From: Corylus avellana | Lineage: Eukaryota > Streptophyta > Magnoliopsida > Fagales > Betulaceae | DNA: 64,000 nt | Direction of reading: 5' to 3' | NCBI RefSeq assembly: GCF_901000735.1 | Contig: NC_081547.1 | Coordinates: 19,282,838 to 19,346,837, forward strand | In this document: one piece after another, positions 1 to 10,310 of the stretch | Layout of the letters: every line of letters begins with the position of its first letter | Position numbering within the stretch: the stretch's first letter is position 1 | The notes under the pieces: model-generated | Told to the model about the DNA's origin: nothing | Database searches by the model: none | The model's input: only the letters and a program-made list of their open reading frames with translations | Position numbers and translations under genes: made by a program

Positions 1-181
1 CTCGACAGAGGAAGGGTGTTCGGCGTTAAGAATTGTTGAAAGGAGTAGGGGTCTCTCTCATGTTGTATAGCTAGGAAAGGCGACTATGGCATGGTTGTCA
101 AAGACTGTGGAGGCTTTGATTCGTGGAGGTAGGTCAAAGGATTTTGTGAAATCTTGGAAGGCTGGCACATTTGTCGCTGCT

Positions 182-595
182 CCTGTAGTGGGATTTGTCG
201 CTACTCCTTGTTTGGGAAGCTTCTCGGGTGAGGGCAACAGTTTAGACTTTGATGTTAGGTTGGTTGTCGATGATGTTCTTGTGGATTTGGAGGGGTGCGG
301 TGACATAAAATGAGGTTTTAGAGTTTGACTCTATTATCGCCCCTTCTAAGGATCATTTAGATAATGAGGTATCCTTTGTTTCCTCTGAATGGGCAATGGC
401 CTCCTGTAGTGGGATTTGTCGCTGCTCCTTGTTTGGGAAGCTTCTCAGGTGAGAGCAATAATTTAGACTCTGATGTTAGGTTGGTTGTCGATGATGTTCT
501 TGTGGATTTCGGGGGTGCGGTGACATAAAATGAGGTTTTAGAGTTTGACTCTATTATCGCCCCTTCTAAGATTAGGTAATGAGGTATCCTTTTCC
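182..595 (+). repeat. Tandem duplication of about 220 bp in LINE 5' region
   Basis: The stretch from 182 to about 370 recurs from 403 to about 590 with few differences: the same start (CCTGTAGTGGGATTTGTCGC) and the same end (TAATGAGGTATCCTTT), about 217-221 bp apart. It lies in the ORF1 or untranslated region of the LINE. Confidence 0.8.
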
Positions 596-856
596 CTTTT
601 CGTTGGCTTTGAATATATCTCCTTTGTCTTCACTGTCAAAGCAGTTTTTGCCCCGCAGGGGGGGGGAGGGGTGGTGTCTTAATGTGAGTGGGGAGTTGTG
701 TTTGTCGAAATAAGGGCAAGGAAAATGCTTGGATTCTAGAGAGGGCGTTGCCAATCTGTTGGGTGATAGAGATTCTGTTTCTTTGATTGGACAAGTTGGG
801 AATTATGTAGATAGAAATTGTATGCCACATTCAAACTTGATGTTTCATAGAAATCA

Positions 857-1002
857 GTCTAATAAAGTGACATGCGTCCCTTATCATGTGAGAAACATAT
901 GTATTCTTAATAGCATGTGCTTTTCACATGTTATTTAAATAGCATTAATAAAAAAACATGTGCTTCTTACATGCTTTAGGAACACTTGTCACTTTATTAG
1001 AC
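857..1002. mobile_element. MITE inserted in the LINE
   Basis: The ends form an inverted repeat: GTCTAATAAAGTGACA at 857 and TGTCACTTTATTAGAC ending at 1002, with similarity continuing inward (CATGTG...CACATG pieces). Length is about 146 bp with no coding capacity. No clear target duplication is visible, so the superfamily is open. Confidence 0.7.
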
Positions 1003-1924
1003 CAGTTCAACCAACAAAGGAATAAGAGAATTAAAAAGACTGTTGTATACGGTTAGTATGGTTTGACTCAAAAGAGGTTGCCTAGACTGTATTTGAATCA
1101 TTTCCCTATCCTTTTTTTATTGTGGTGGTCTTCTTAGAGGTAGATGGTATTTTTAAGTTTGAGAACATGTGGTTAAAATCACAGGGTTTTGTTGATAGGG
1201 TGAGACAGTGGTGGACCTTTTATCACTTTCAAGGTTATCCTACATTTTGGCTGGCAAACTTAAGGCTTTGAAAGCTAATTTAAGAGTTTGGAAAGAGGAG
1301 TTGTTTGGCAACATAGAGAGAGAGAAAAAGCTTCTTTTGGAGGATTTATGGGTTCCTGATGGTTTGGAAGAAGGGAGAGTTTTAAGTGAGGAGGAGAAAT
1401 TGAGGAAGGCTATTGTGATTAATGATTTGGAGAGGTTAACTCTCTTGGAGAAGGTGAGTTAGAGGCAATAATCAAGGGCGTTGTAGTTAAGGGAGGGTGG
1501 CTAGTGCACAAAGTTCTTCAATCGAGTGGCCAACTTGAATAGGAGGAATAGGTATTGTCTCCTCGGATCAGTCTGAGATAAGAGAACACAACGTGCAATA
1601 CTATGATAGCTTGTTTACCGAACATCATAGTTGGAGGCCTAGATTGGATGGTCTACTTTTCATACCATTGGGGAGGATGAAGCCAGATGGTTTGAGTGAG
1701 CTTTTGAGGAAGAAGAGGTCTTTGAGGTGGTGGTAACCTAGAATAGTAATCAGGCTTCGGGTCATGACAGTTTTTCTATGGCATTCGTCCAAGCTTTTTG
1801 AGATGTTCTTAAGGTAGATATCATGAATGTTTTCCATGATTTCCACACTAGAGGCATGTTTTGAAAAAAGCTTCAATGCAATCTCCATTACTCTTAGTTT
1901 GAAAGAAATGACTCTTATTTAGAA

Positions 1925-2690
1925 GAAACCTGGGGTCGTTGATATTAAAGACTTTCGACCTATTAGTTTGGTGGGTGGAGTTTACAAAATTGTTGCCAAA
2001 GTCCTAGCTAACAGGTTGAAAATGAAAATGGTAGTCAAGAGGATCATTTCCAAGCCTCAAAATGCTCTCATCAAGGGTAGGTTGCTCTCATTGCCAATGA
2101 GTGTCTTGATAGTAGGATTAGATTTGGGGAGCTAGGTGTGTTGTGCAAGCTAGATATTGAAAAGGCCTATGATTGTGTTAATTGGGAATTTTTGTTGTAT
2201 ATGCTGAGAAGATGCGGTTTTGGGGAGAAATGTTGTAAGTGGATAGCGCATTGTATTTCCTCAGTTTTCTTTTTTGTTTTGGTCAACGGCATTCCAATAG
2301 GTTTCTTTAGTAGTTCTTGTGGCTTGAGATAGGGAACCCCTTTGTCTCCCTTACTGTTTGTTGTTATGGAGGCGTTAAGTAGAATGGTTTCTGCTTTAGC
2401 AAACAAGAGTCTATTATTAGGCTTTTAAGTGGGATCTAAGCATGATGGTGCCTTCTACATTTCCCACCTTTTGTTTGCAAACAATACTTTGATTTTTGGT
2501 GGGGTAAATCCAAATCACCTTCGTAACTTGCGTTGCTTGTTCTTATGCTTTGAAGCAGTTTTAGGTTTGAAATTTAATCTGGCTAAACTAGAGTTGGTCC
2601 CCGTTGGCAATGTCATTAATGTGGAAGTTCTGGCTAGCATCTTGGGTTGTAGGATTTCTTCTTTTCCAATGACATAGCTAGGCCTTCTGC
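1925..2690 (+). pseudogene. LINE reverse transcriptase, decayed
   Basis: Reverse transcriptase of the L1 element. Readable motifs in order are [14 protein letters not shown] (near 1950), [17 protein letters not shown] (2140-2190), [15 protein letters not shown] followed by a stop and GTPLSPLLF (2280-2360), and SHLLFANNTLIF (2462-2495). The last replaces the catalytic FADD box, so both active-site aspartates read as asparagine. Stops fall after GLR and within the 1890-2130 stretch. Non-functional. Confidence 0.85.
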
Positions 2691-3805
2691 TGGGAGCTTC
2701 GTTTAAAGCCAAATCTATATGGGATAGTATTATTGAGAAGATAGAATGTTGTTTGGCTGAATGGAAGAGGATATATTTGTTTAAAGGTGGGAGGGTTATC
2801 TTGATTAAAAGTACTTTATCTAATCTGTCTACTTACTTCATGTCATTTTTTCCCCTCCCTGTTGGTATTGCCAACCGCATAGAGAAGTTGCAACATGACA
2901 TTTTGTGGGGTGGCATCGGTGAAGAGTTCAAATGCCATTTGGTTAGCTGGTCTAAGGTGTGTTCTTTGATCTTAGAAGGAGGGTTGGGGGTTCGTAATTT
3001 ACTTTTGTTCAATTGAGCTCTTTTGTGGGGAAGTGGCTTTGGCGTTATGTTTATGAGAGAGAAGCTTTGTGGAGGGTGATGGTGGATGTTAAATATGGTA
3101 GTGTGTGGGGTGGGTGGTGTTCGAATGAGGTTCACAGGTCATATATGGTGGGGCTATGGAAGGATATCAAGAAGGACCGGGAGAGTTCTCTAGTCATACT
3201 AGATTTGAAGTTGATGATGGTTATAAAATTAATTCTGGCATGATGTCTGGCGTGGGGATCAAACCCACAAGGCAACTTTTTTGAACATGTTCAGCTTGGC
3301 TCAATGTAAGGATGCCTCAGTGGGAGATCATTTGGTGCTTTCAAGCGACTCTCATCAGTAGAATGGTAACTTTCTCAAAGCGGCTCATAATTAGGAGGTG
3401 AATCTCTTTATCTCCTTTAATTTATTGTACTTCCTCATATTGAGATAGAGTGGCGAAGACAAGCTTTGTTGGGTAGCTGCCAAGAGAGGGCTTTGGTTAT
3501 GCATAGTCGAGTAATAGACCTTTTCACCTACTGGATAGGGCAATGTGGTAGGCTTTGGAATGCTGCTATGTGGAAGACTTTTGTGCCTTATGTAGTGTCT
3601 TTGGAGGGAAAGAAATGATCAATGTTTTGAAGATCGTGAGCGGACAATGGGGGAACTAAAGGATCTTTTTTCTTTAAAACTCTTTACCTTTGGACAACTG
3701 CCCTTGCTCAAATATTTCTAGTTTTCATGTTTTCCTTGAGCTTTTTTCTTCTTGGTGTTTCTTCTGAATACTTCATGTGTATTTGAGTTGCGTTTTTAAT
3801 AAAAA

Positions 3806-3825
3806 NNNNNNNNNNNNNNNNNNNN
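3806..3825. other. Assembly gap (20 N)
   Basis: A run of 20 N between the LINE tail and the sequence leading into the next gene. The missing upstream exons of the 4142-7143 gene could be affected by a misjoin here. Confidence 0.99.
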
Positions 3826-4141
3826 TGGCGGGCTGCAGGGCAAAAAGGAAAAAAGAACCTTTCACTTTTTGGAACATTGGTTTTCATTAATGTTGTATTT
3901 GGGTTGATCCATATGTACTAATTATTGTATCAGAAAAATAGCATGAAGATCAGATATTGTTATATCCATAGGTTTATTTACCATAGATGGATCATTTAAA
4001 TTGAGACAGATGCTTTAAGCAAGTCTGGTGCTTTATTTGCTGAACAACAATCATAGCAGCATTTGATTTCTTGGAGGTCTTTTCGGTTTTTAGTTTTTTA
4101 TTTTTTGGGCTGCATAATAAGTTTGTGTTCTGAATTTATAG

Positions 4142-7100
4142 AGCCTTTGCAGATGAAAAGGCACCACCGCTTGGAAAATCTAAGAAGCTGGTTGAAAGAG
4201 GATTGCATTTAAAGCTGACTGCCCCTGCATCCTCAGAGGTTAATTCTTATTCAATGTTCACTTGCGTAAATTGTTGTTGCCTTTTCCTGTTCACTGTTGT
4301 GGCATTCTTTATATACTACCGTTCAAGGGTTCAAAGACTAGTATTGGATAAAACAGCGTTTTATGCTGATTCTATTGCTTATCTTTTTATATTCACCCAC
4401 ATGTTGCTGTATTAAGCAGCACCAAGCTTCTAATACTGCCAAAGAGTGCTTTTCTCCTTCTAAAGTCAAAAGGTGGGCTGTTGATGATTTGAGTAGAACC
4501 ATCACATGGCTAGAGAGTCAAGATGAAAAGGTATGCGGCATTTTGTTTCTGTTGTCATTGTCTTTTCATTAAATCCATTCACGTGTATTGGCATATTGGT
4601 ATAGTTTGGACTCTCCTATGATGTAAATTATTAGGCTTGATTTGGTAATTTTCATTCCTGGTTTAATAATCTGAACCCTAATTTATGTTTGCAAATATTG
4701 GTTTACCTTCCAATTTGTGTTGAGCTTCTTTACTTCTTCAACTTCCATGTTTTACACATGTTATAGTTGTAGTTTATATTCATTATCAATAGTAAGTATA
4801 CCATAAAATGCTGTAGATCTTTAATATATATATATATATATATCCATGATGCAAATAAATATTTGACTTAGTTGCAATTAGCAGTGCATTGGTAGGCTAG
4901 AAGGCGTGCTATCTCATATCTTGCCTACTTAATTGTGTACTTAACCTGCAATATATTTTCTGTAAATTGATCCGAGTTTTTCCTTTAACAGCCAGAGCCA
5001 AGCGAGATAAGGAAAATAGCTGCTGAAGGGATCTTAACTTGTTTACAAGATGCCATAGATTCTCTTGAACAAAATCAGGTATTTGTTCTCATAGAAATGC
5101 ATTTTGGCCTTTAAAATGTGTAGGCAGTTTTGTTTGATTTGTTTTTAGACATCTTACTGGAGAAAATACTTGGCACACAAGCAAGTAGCAGTTAACCGCG
5201 GTAAACCTAGTTTATTGATTAGTATCACTGATTTCGCTTTCTCCAACATATGGTCTTTAGTTTACCACTCTTCTAATCTTGACAATTATTATTATTATTA
5301 TTGTAAGTGCTGATGTCATGGGAAGTGAACAGAGGTATTGCAATTGCTTCACATGGTTGAATGTTTTTTAAATTTTTTTTTTGTGTCAAGTAACGGACTT
5401 ATATTTATATATGGCATTTATCCTTCAAAGAAATAGTATAAACAGAATGAACAAATTTATTACTAAACTAAAAGATAAGGCTGTTAAATGGATGAAGTGA
5501 ACACCCCTAAACTCGCAATCAAGACTATATCAGCTAACTGGAAATTGCATTCTTATGGAAAACAACAAACTCTTAAGTACAGAGACAAGTTTAGAACGAC
5601 CAGTTCTTCATTAACAATATTTAGCCTGTTATGAGCATTATTTGCAACTTGCATAAAAAATGAAACCCTTTTTTTCTGACCTCTCATTCATTCTCCTTAC
5701 CTAAGCCATCAGCATCTTCATTCCGTTATACATGTGCAAGTATGGTCTCCCTCCAGATGGTAGAGACCATGGTAGCCAAAGCCATTCTCTTACAATTGCT
5801 GCTAGAAATCTTTGCTTTGTCCTTAAGAACCCAAATCTGCTATCTCAATGTCCCACCATTCGTCTTACGAAACATTTCCGCAAAACTACCCCAAATCCCA
5901 TCTGTAAACTAGATGTCAGAAGAATAAACTCCTCGGATTTTTAGTAGGAGTGTTGTATAAACTCAACATATCTCACTAGGAATCCCATATTAGTACATTT
6001 TGTGTGTCGAGCAGCTTTTCTATCACATGATTGGCTTCATTTAAGCTGTCACATATATATGGGATGGTTTGCCTAGAATCCCATATTTTCATAGGTTATT
6101 TCTTATTTTTAATACAAGATAATTAAAAGTCGAGTACCATGAGATGTGAAGGATTTCAGAATCACACTGCTGATTATTGATGATGTGTAGCTGAATTATG
6201 CTATGTAGTGGACTCTTGTACAACTGTCATACAACTAGATAACGTGATAGTAAATATTGGCATTTGGATCAACACTAGTGAATAACAAAATTAAGTGTTC
6301 ATCTAAGGGCTAATTTTTACTGTTACATCGTCCAATTGTTTGGCAGTTATACAGGAATCTACTAAATAAAATTACTTTGCGTAGCTAACAATCCGCTTAG
6401 AACACAAGGATCCCCTAAAGAAAGAGAAAATTACAAGAATCTATATTACAATATATCTCATATTGTAATATATTGCAGTAGAGGCTTTGGGTTTTTAGGG
6501 CTGTTACTGGGCTGCTACGGGTTTTAGTTTTGGGTTTTCTTCGGTTTTTAGGGTGTTTTATGTTTGGGCTTTGGTTGGGTTACCTATATATACTTTATTG
6601 TGTATTTAGAGGCACTTTGCGCTTTTTTTGATATTTACTATATTACTTATCAAAAAAAATATATATGTTCTGGGCAGTGATTATGTGGATTGCCATAGTG
6701 TAGACACACTGGAAGTTCGATAATTATACCACTTCTTGGAGAATAACTTACTATAATTGCTAGTTATAGGCTAATTGCATCAACATTATTCTTGAACTTT
6801 TTCTTTGTTGTCCCAGGATATCCAGCACATAACTGAGCAGTGGAACTTTGTCCCTCACGTGGTTGAGGAGCTGGCAAAGCTTGGGGGCGCTGGAAATGAT
6901 TTAGCCTCAATCTCAGAGGATCTTTGCAGACAAGCCAAGGCCTGTAAACGAGTATATGAGAAGGAACTTAGCAATTTGGATGATAGTCCTTCTACAAAGA
7001 AGAAAAAGCCTAAGACTGATGAAAAGAATGGCAGACCCAAAGCCACCAAGAGTGCAGCAGAATATGACAGTGATGAAACACTTGAGATGACAGAAGAGGA

Positions 7101-7143
7101 AATAGAACTTGCCTACAAAACTGTGGGGTCCAACATCTGTTAA
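4142..7143 (+). CDS. Unrecognised plant protein, C-terminal four exons
   Basis: Four exons join in frame: 4142-4238, about 4417-4530, 4992-5078 and 6817-7143, all with AG/GT borders. The joined protein has about 200 residues. It starts with AFADEKAPPLGKSKKLVERG, continues with a helical stretch (VKRWAVDDLSRTITWLES), then EIRKIAAEGILTCLQDAIDS, and the last exon runs from DIQHITEQWNFVPHVVEELA to the stop. The tail is hydrophilic with a lysine-rich patch (STKKKKPKT, a possible nuclear signal) and an acidic end (DSDETLEMTEEEIELAY). It looks like a conserved nuclear protein, but I cannot name the family. The first exon begins with one base of a split codon, so at least one exon lies upstream. That region holds the gap and a LINE, so the gene may be truncated or just incompletely assembled. 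The exact second-exon acceptor is uncertain by one codon. Confidence 0.62.
6206..6364. mobile_element. MITE copy A (intronic)
   Basis: The ends are inverted repeats: TAGTGGACTCTTGTACAACT against the reverse complement of the right end (TAGTAGATTCCTGTATAACT). The interior has the paired motifs GATAGTAAATATTGGC and TTTTTACTGTTACATCG. It is related to the copy at 7173-7332. Confidence 0.72.
6480..6659 (+). mobile_element. 5'-truncated LINE 3' tail
   Basis: A G/T-rich stretch ends with TATACTTTATTGTGTATTTA, then GGCACTTTGCGCTTTTTTTG, then TTACTTATCAAAAAAAA. This end signature recurs at several other places in the window, some of which still carry ORF2 coding sequence, so it is a LINE tail. Confidence 0.6.
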
Positions 7144-7172
7144 CGATGACTTAATTCTCCATAGTAATTTTA

Positions 7173-7332
7173 TTTAGTAAACTCCCGTATAATTGTTATA
7201 CAACTAGATGATGTGACAGTAAAAATCAGTCATTTAGATTGACATTTTTTTCTTTCACAAGTTCTAATCTAAGGGTTGACTTTTACTGTCACGTAATTTT
7301 GTTGTATGATAATTGTACAAGAGTCTATTAAA
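7173..7332. mobile_element. MITE copy B, just after the stop codon
   Basis: A 160-bp element with near full-length terminal inverted repeats: TTTAGTAAACTCCCGTATAA against TTTAATAGACTCTTGTACAA read from the right end. It starts 29 bp after the stop codon at 7141-7143, so it probably supplies the 3' untranslated region or poly(A) context of that gene. Confidence 0.78.
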
Positions 7333-8999
7333 TTGTATTACTCAATTCCATATAGGCGAGAAGGAGGTGATATTGTTGTAAGCTCATTGTAAATGAGTTT
7401 TTTATATCACCCATAAAGCCATATTTCCCCCTTATGTCTTCTCCCACAATTTTGCTTTGGCAGGACTAACATTGGGTAATAGCTTTTCTTTCTTCTTTCT
7501 GTAGACCTTCCAGGCAAATTGGTAGAATAGCCTAGTATAGTTTATAGGCACTGGTTAGGCTCCCATCTCAGCCATTGGCTAGTGGACTACCTTAGTGTTA
7601 AATTTGTTTGGGGGAAAGAGGAGGGAGACAAAATTCGGACGTTGAAGCCCCTCCGAGCACACCAAAACTAAAGGGATGGTTGGACTATCCTAAGGTGGTG
7701 GCTAACCACTATTTTACTCTTTGAGAGCTGTTCAGCCACCCTTGAGGGATTTGGTGGAGTGGTCTGCATTTTTTTTTTTTTTTAATTGCCTTTTTTTTTT
7801 TTGTTTTAAGCTTACGTAGCTCAATTCAGACCGTTCATTTTGAATGAATGGCATGTTTTGGAACTGCAGTTGGCTTCAATCTCCAAAACTAATTCCCCAA
7901 AGTTGGCAAATTGCGGAAGGGAGAAACAAGAGTATAAAATTTTGCTTTTGTCTCCGTTTTTGACCATAATGAGAGGTTTTTTAAGAGAAAAGTATGAAAT
8001 TTCATATGGAGGATCCATTGGTGTGCTTAGAGGGCTCGAAATACAACTCAACAAGTCATCCTACTTTCGGTCAAAAACGAGGGTTGATGAAATTAAAATA
8101 AATTTAATTTAATTTAGGAAGCCCAGATTTATTATGTAATTACCCTTGCATTTTTTCAATTGGTAAACAGAGGACATTTTAAGGGCACTGCTTATGTAAA
8201 GTATTATACATCATGATAGGGGTCAATATTTTTTTTAATATTTGACCCATTTCATCTTACATATCAACTATCAGATTTGTAGACTTATGTAAACTCTATA
8301 TAAGTTAATGGTGGAACTCACAAATTTAATAGTTGATTTATTGAATTTTTAGGAAAATACATGTCAAATATAGAGAACTTATTGACCGTTAGTATTTCTT
8401 TTTATTTTTTTTTATTGCAATTAGACACGATGATTTATATTGAATTAAAAAAAAAAAAAAAAGGAAAAAAGTTGCTTCTTTCCCGGCAGATGGAGCATTG
8501 AAGCGCGCTCGACCTTAAAGTTTCAATTGTTATCAAATATATATTCTTCTGTTGAATTTTTAACAATGATGTCACGTTATATTCAATCAAAAAGTGATAT
8601 GTGTCTATTTTAATAAAATATATCAAAATTATATATGGAAAATTATGAATGTAGAAATAAAAAATATATATTAAAAGACCAGAGGCCACCCCCACCTTTA
8701 GTGTTTTTTATTAATTTTTTTAATTTTTTCTTTTTCTTTTTCATTTTGTTTTTATGATTATATCTATATACATTCGATTTTTTTATTTTTTTATTAAAGA
8801 TGATATTAAATGGGCTTTTTGATTAAGTAGAGTATATTTGGGATTGCGTTTGAGAAATAGAATTTTTAAGTAGTACCATTAGAAATTTAAGGGAACGTGT
8901 AGACAAAAGCTTTAGAGACTTCTAGAGCATTTTTCCCTTCTTCTTTTTTAATATATTGTTGTCTTCATAAGATGTGTAGGTAACACTAACCTATAATAA
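7333..8999. other. AT-rich intergenic DNA
   Basis: No coding sequence is supported here; the short open stretch at 7840-8112 has no recognisable features. T homopolymers lie at 7770-7802. The 8270-8400 section (TATCAACTATCAGATTTGTA...) resembles a stretch at 58620-58760, which suggests a shared dispersed repeat. Confidence 0.5.
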
Positions 9000-9180
9000 G
9001 TAATGTTGCATACTCATCTTTTATCTCATTCCCATACTACTTGGCTGATATGATAGTCTTCATTAGCCCTTGTATCAATCTTTATTAAAAAAGCAAAAAA
9101 AAAAAATCAATGACTGATGGACACTATCACATCAAACCAATGGTATGAAAGCATGATGAAAGTTGAGTATTTAAAATTAC
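9000..9180. mobile_element. MITE with inverted ends
   Basis: The left end (GTAATGTTGCATACTCATCT) pairs with the reverse complement of the right end (GTAATTTTAAATACTCAACT). Arms extend about 70 bp around an A-rich centre. The same family occurs, split in two, at 36143-36926. Confidence 0.7.
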
Positions 9181-9210
9181 TATATATATGACAATATCAT
9201 CGAAAAATAG

Positions 9211-9715
9211 TTTTTTTTTTTTTTTTTTTTTTCTTAATCAAATAAGAAAAGGGTACAATGGATCAAAACACCGAAGAAGGGGTGGGCTCCCCAACATCCG
9301 CCCAAAAACGAAAAGGACAATGCATAAATATATACAAAACGTAGGAAATTAGACAAATAAGTATTCCAGTCGTCTAAAGGGACAAACCCATCTAAACTCC
9401 CACTAAGAACCTGCAACAACCATTCAAAGGAAGTTGAAGCAAAAAAGGCACTGTTGTAATCTGAAATAAGAACAGAATGAGAGAGAGGCACCAACACCTT
9501 CTCCGAAGTAAAAGTCTCCGCTACTGAATCTATCCATAAAAAAACAGGGAGACATAAATCCAAACCTACCAACAACAATAATAGAAAAATAAAATAAAAT
9601 ACAGAAATACAACAAAAAAAACCAGCAAACAGAAACATAGACAGGGGCGTGGCAGTTTGAAATTTCACAAACTTTCAAATGGGCTACACCTAAGACCTAA
9701 TACCTTAACTCCCAG
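9211..9715 (-). mobile_element. Truncated retroposon, minus strand
   Basis: A poly(T) run at 9211-9232 marks the poly(A) tail of an element read on the minus strand. The open stretch above it (9234-9668) is rich in F, L and S and ends in GGCWGAHPFFGVL-like residues. It shows no domain I recognise and is most likely LINE 3' sequence rather than a gene. Confidence 0.45.
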
Positions 9716-10003
9716 GGTTTGTTTGATAAACGATTTTGTTTTAGTTTTGGTTCAATACTGTAGCAAAAAGTAATTGATGTGAAAAAAAAGTAAGAATATT
9801 TTTTTCTTTTTAAGTGAAAAAGTAAGAATGTTTGGTATGGAAAAATGAAAAAATTTTATTTTGTAGTGATTTTTTTTATTTGAATAGTAATAAAAAATAA
9901 TTACTGTGATGTAAAAAAATAAGAGAATATTAAATAAATGAAAAAAGTGAAATGAATAGTGTAGTACCAAAATCATGGAAAAACGTTTATCAAACAAAGC
10001 CCC
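9716..10003. mobile_element. hAT-like MITE
   Basis: The left end GGTTTGTTTGATAAACG matches the reverse complement of the right end (GGGCTTTGTTTGATAAACG). The flanking 8-mers ACTCCCAG (9708-9715) and ACTCTCAC (10004-10011) agree at 6 of 8 positions, as expected for an old hAT insertion. Confidence 0.6.
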
Positions 10004-10239
10004 ACTCTCACGTCTCAACAACATAATCTCAGACCAAAAAAAAAAAAGAGGAGTTAATATTATTGAATTATTTCTACACAACATGAACAAAACAAAAGGT
10101 ATCCCATTAAGCAATAAACTATTAAAGAGTTTACATCGAAATGATATGAGTGAACAGAAGGATACAATCATACAATAAAGCAACCAATCAAGCAGAAAAG
10201 AAAAGAAGTGAAGGGGCTTAAAGGGTTTTAGGGACTGAC

Positions 10240-10310
10240 CTTTTAAGTAGATTGAGAGCCTCTTTGGAGCGGCGTTTGGAGGAAAAGAAAAGAAACCGAG
10301 AAACAGGCAT
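10240..10310 (-). CDS. Orphan first-exon candidate, possible targeting peptide
   Basis: On the minus strand an ATG at 10310 opens 23 codons rich in R, S and F (MPVSRFLFFSSKRRSKEALN...), ending at a good donor (AG|GTCAGT). The composition resembles the start of an organelle-targeted protein. No continuing exon was found on the minus strand down to 7300, where only MITEs and a retroposon tail lie. It may be a captured or relic exon, or a chance open stretch. Confidence 0.22.

Larger units (their letters stand above)
1..3805 (+). mobile_element. Degenerate L1-like LINE (non-LTR retrotransposon)
   Basis: Conceptual translation of the + strand gives successive pieces of a plant L1 ORF2 in shifting frames. 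1208-1462 reads as the linker before the reverse transcriptase ([20 protein letters not shown]). 1925-2690 is reverse transcriptase, and 2753-3240 is the downstream region ([20 protein letters not shown], then an ILWGG motif). 3590-3700 matches the extreme C-terminal region. The 3' end near 3750-3805 has the usual T/G-rich LINE tail ending in AATAAAAA, and the assembly gap follows directly. Many stops and frame changes show it is dead. The 1-1200 part would be ORF1 or the endonuclease region and is not clearly readable; a MITE interrupts it. The 5' end lies outside the window. Confidence 0.88.
5079..6816 (+). other. Large intron of the unrecognised gene
   Basis: This 1738-bp intron starts GTATTT and ends TCCCAG. 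It contains a MITE (6206-6364) and a LINE tail (6480-6659). A short open stretch at 5732-5944 has no recognisable product, and the rest is AT-rich without visible features. Confidence 0.6.

Noticed and set aside
5732..5944. Open stretch of 70 codons in the large intron at 5079-6816
   Set aside because: No domain, no splice signals consistent with the flanking exons, and the flanking exons join without it.
9752..10183. Minus-strand 143-codon open stretch
   Set aside because: It spans the hAT-like MITE and is composed almost entirely of F, L, I and Y from AT-rich DNA; no domain.
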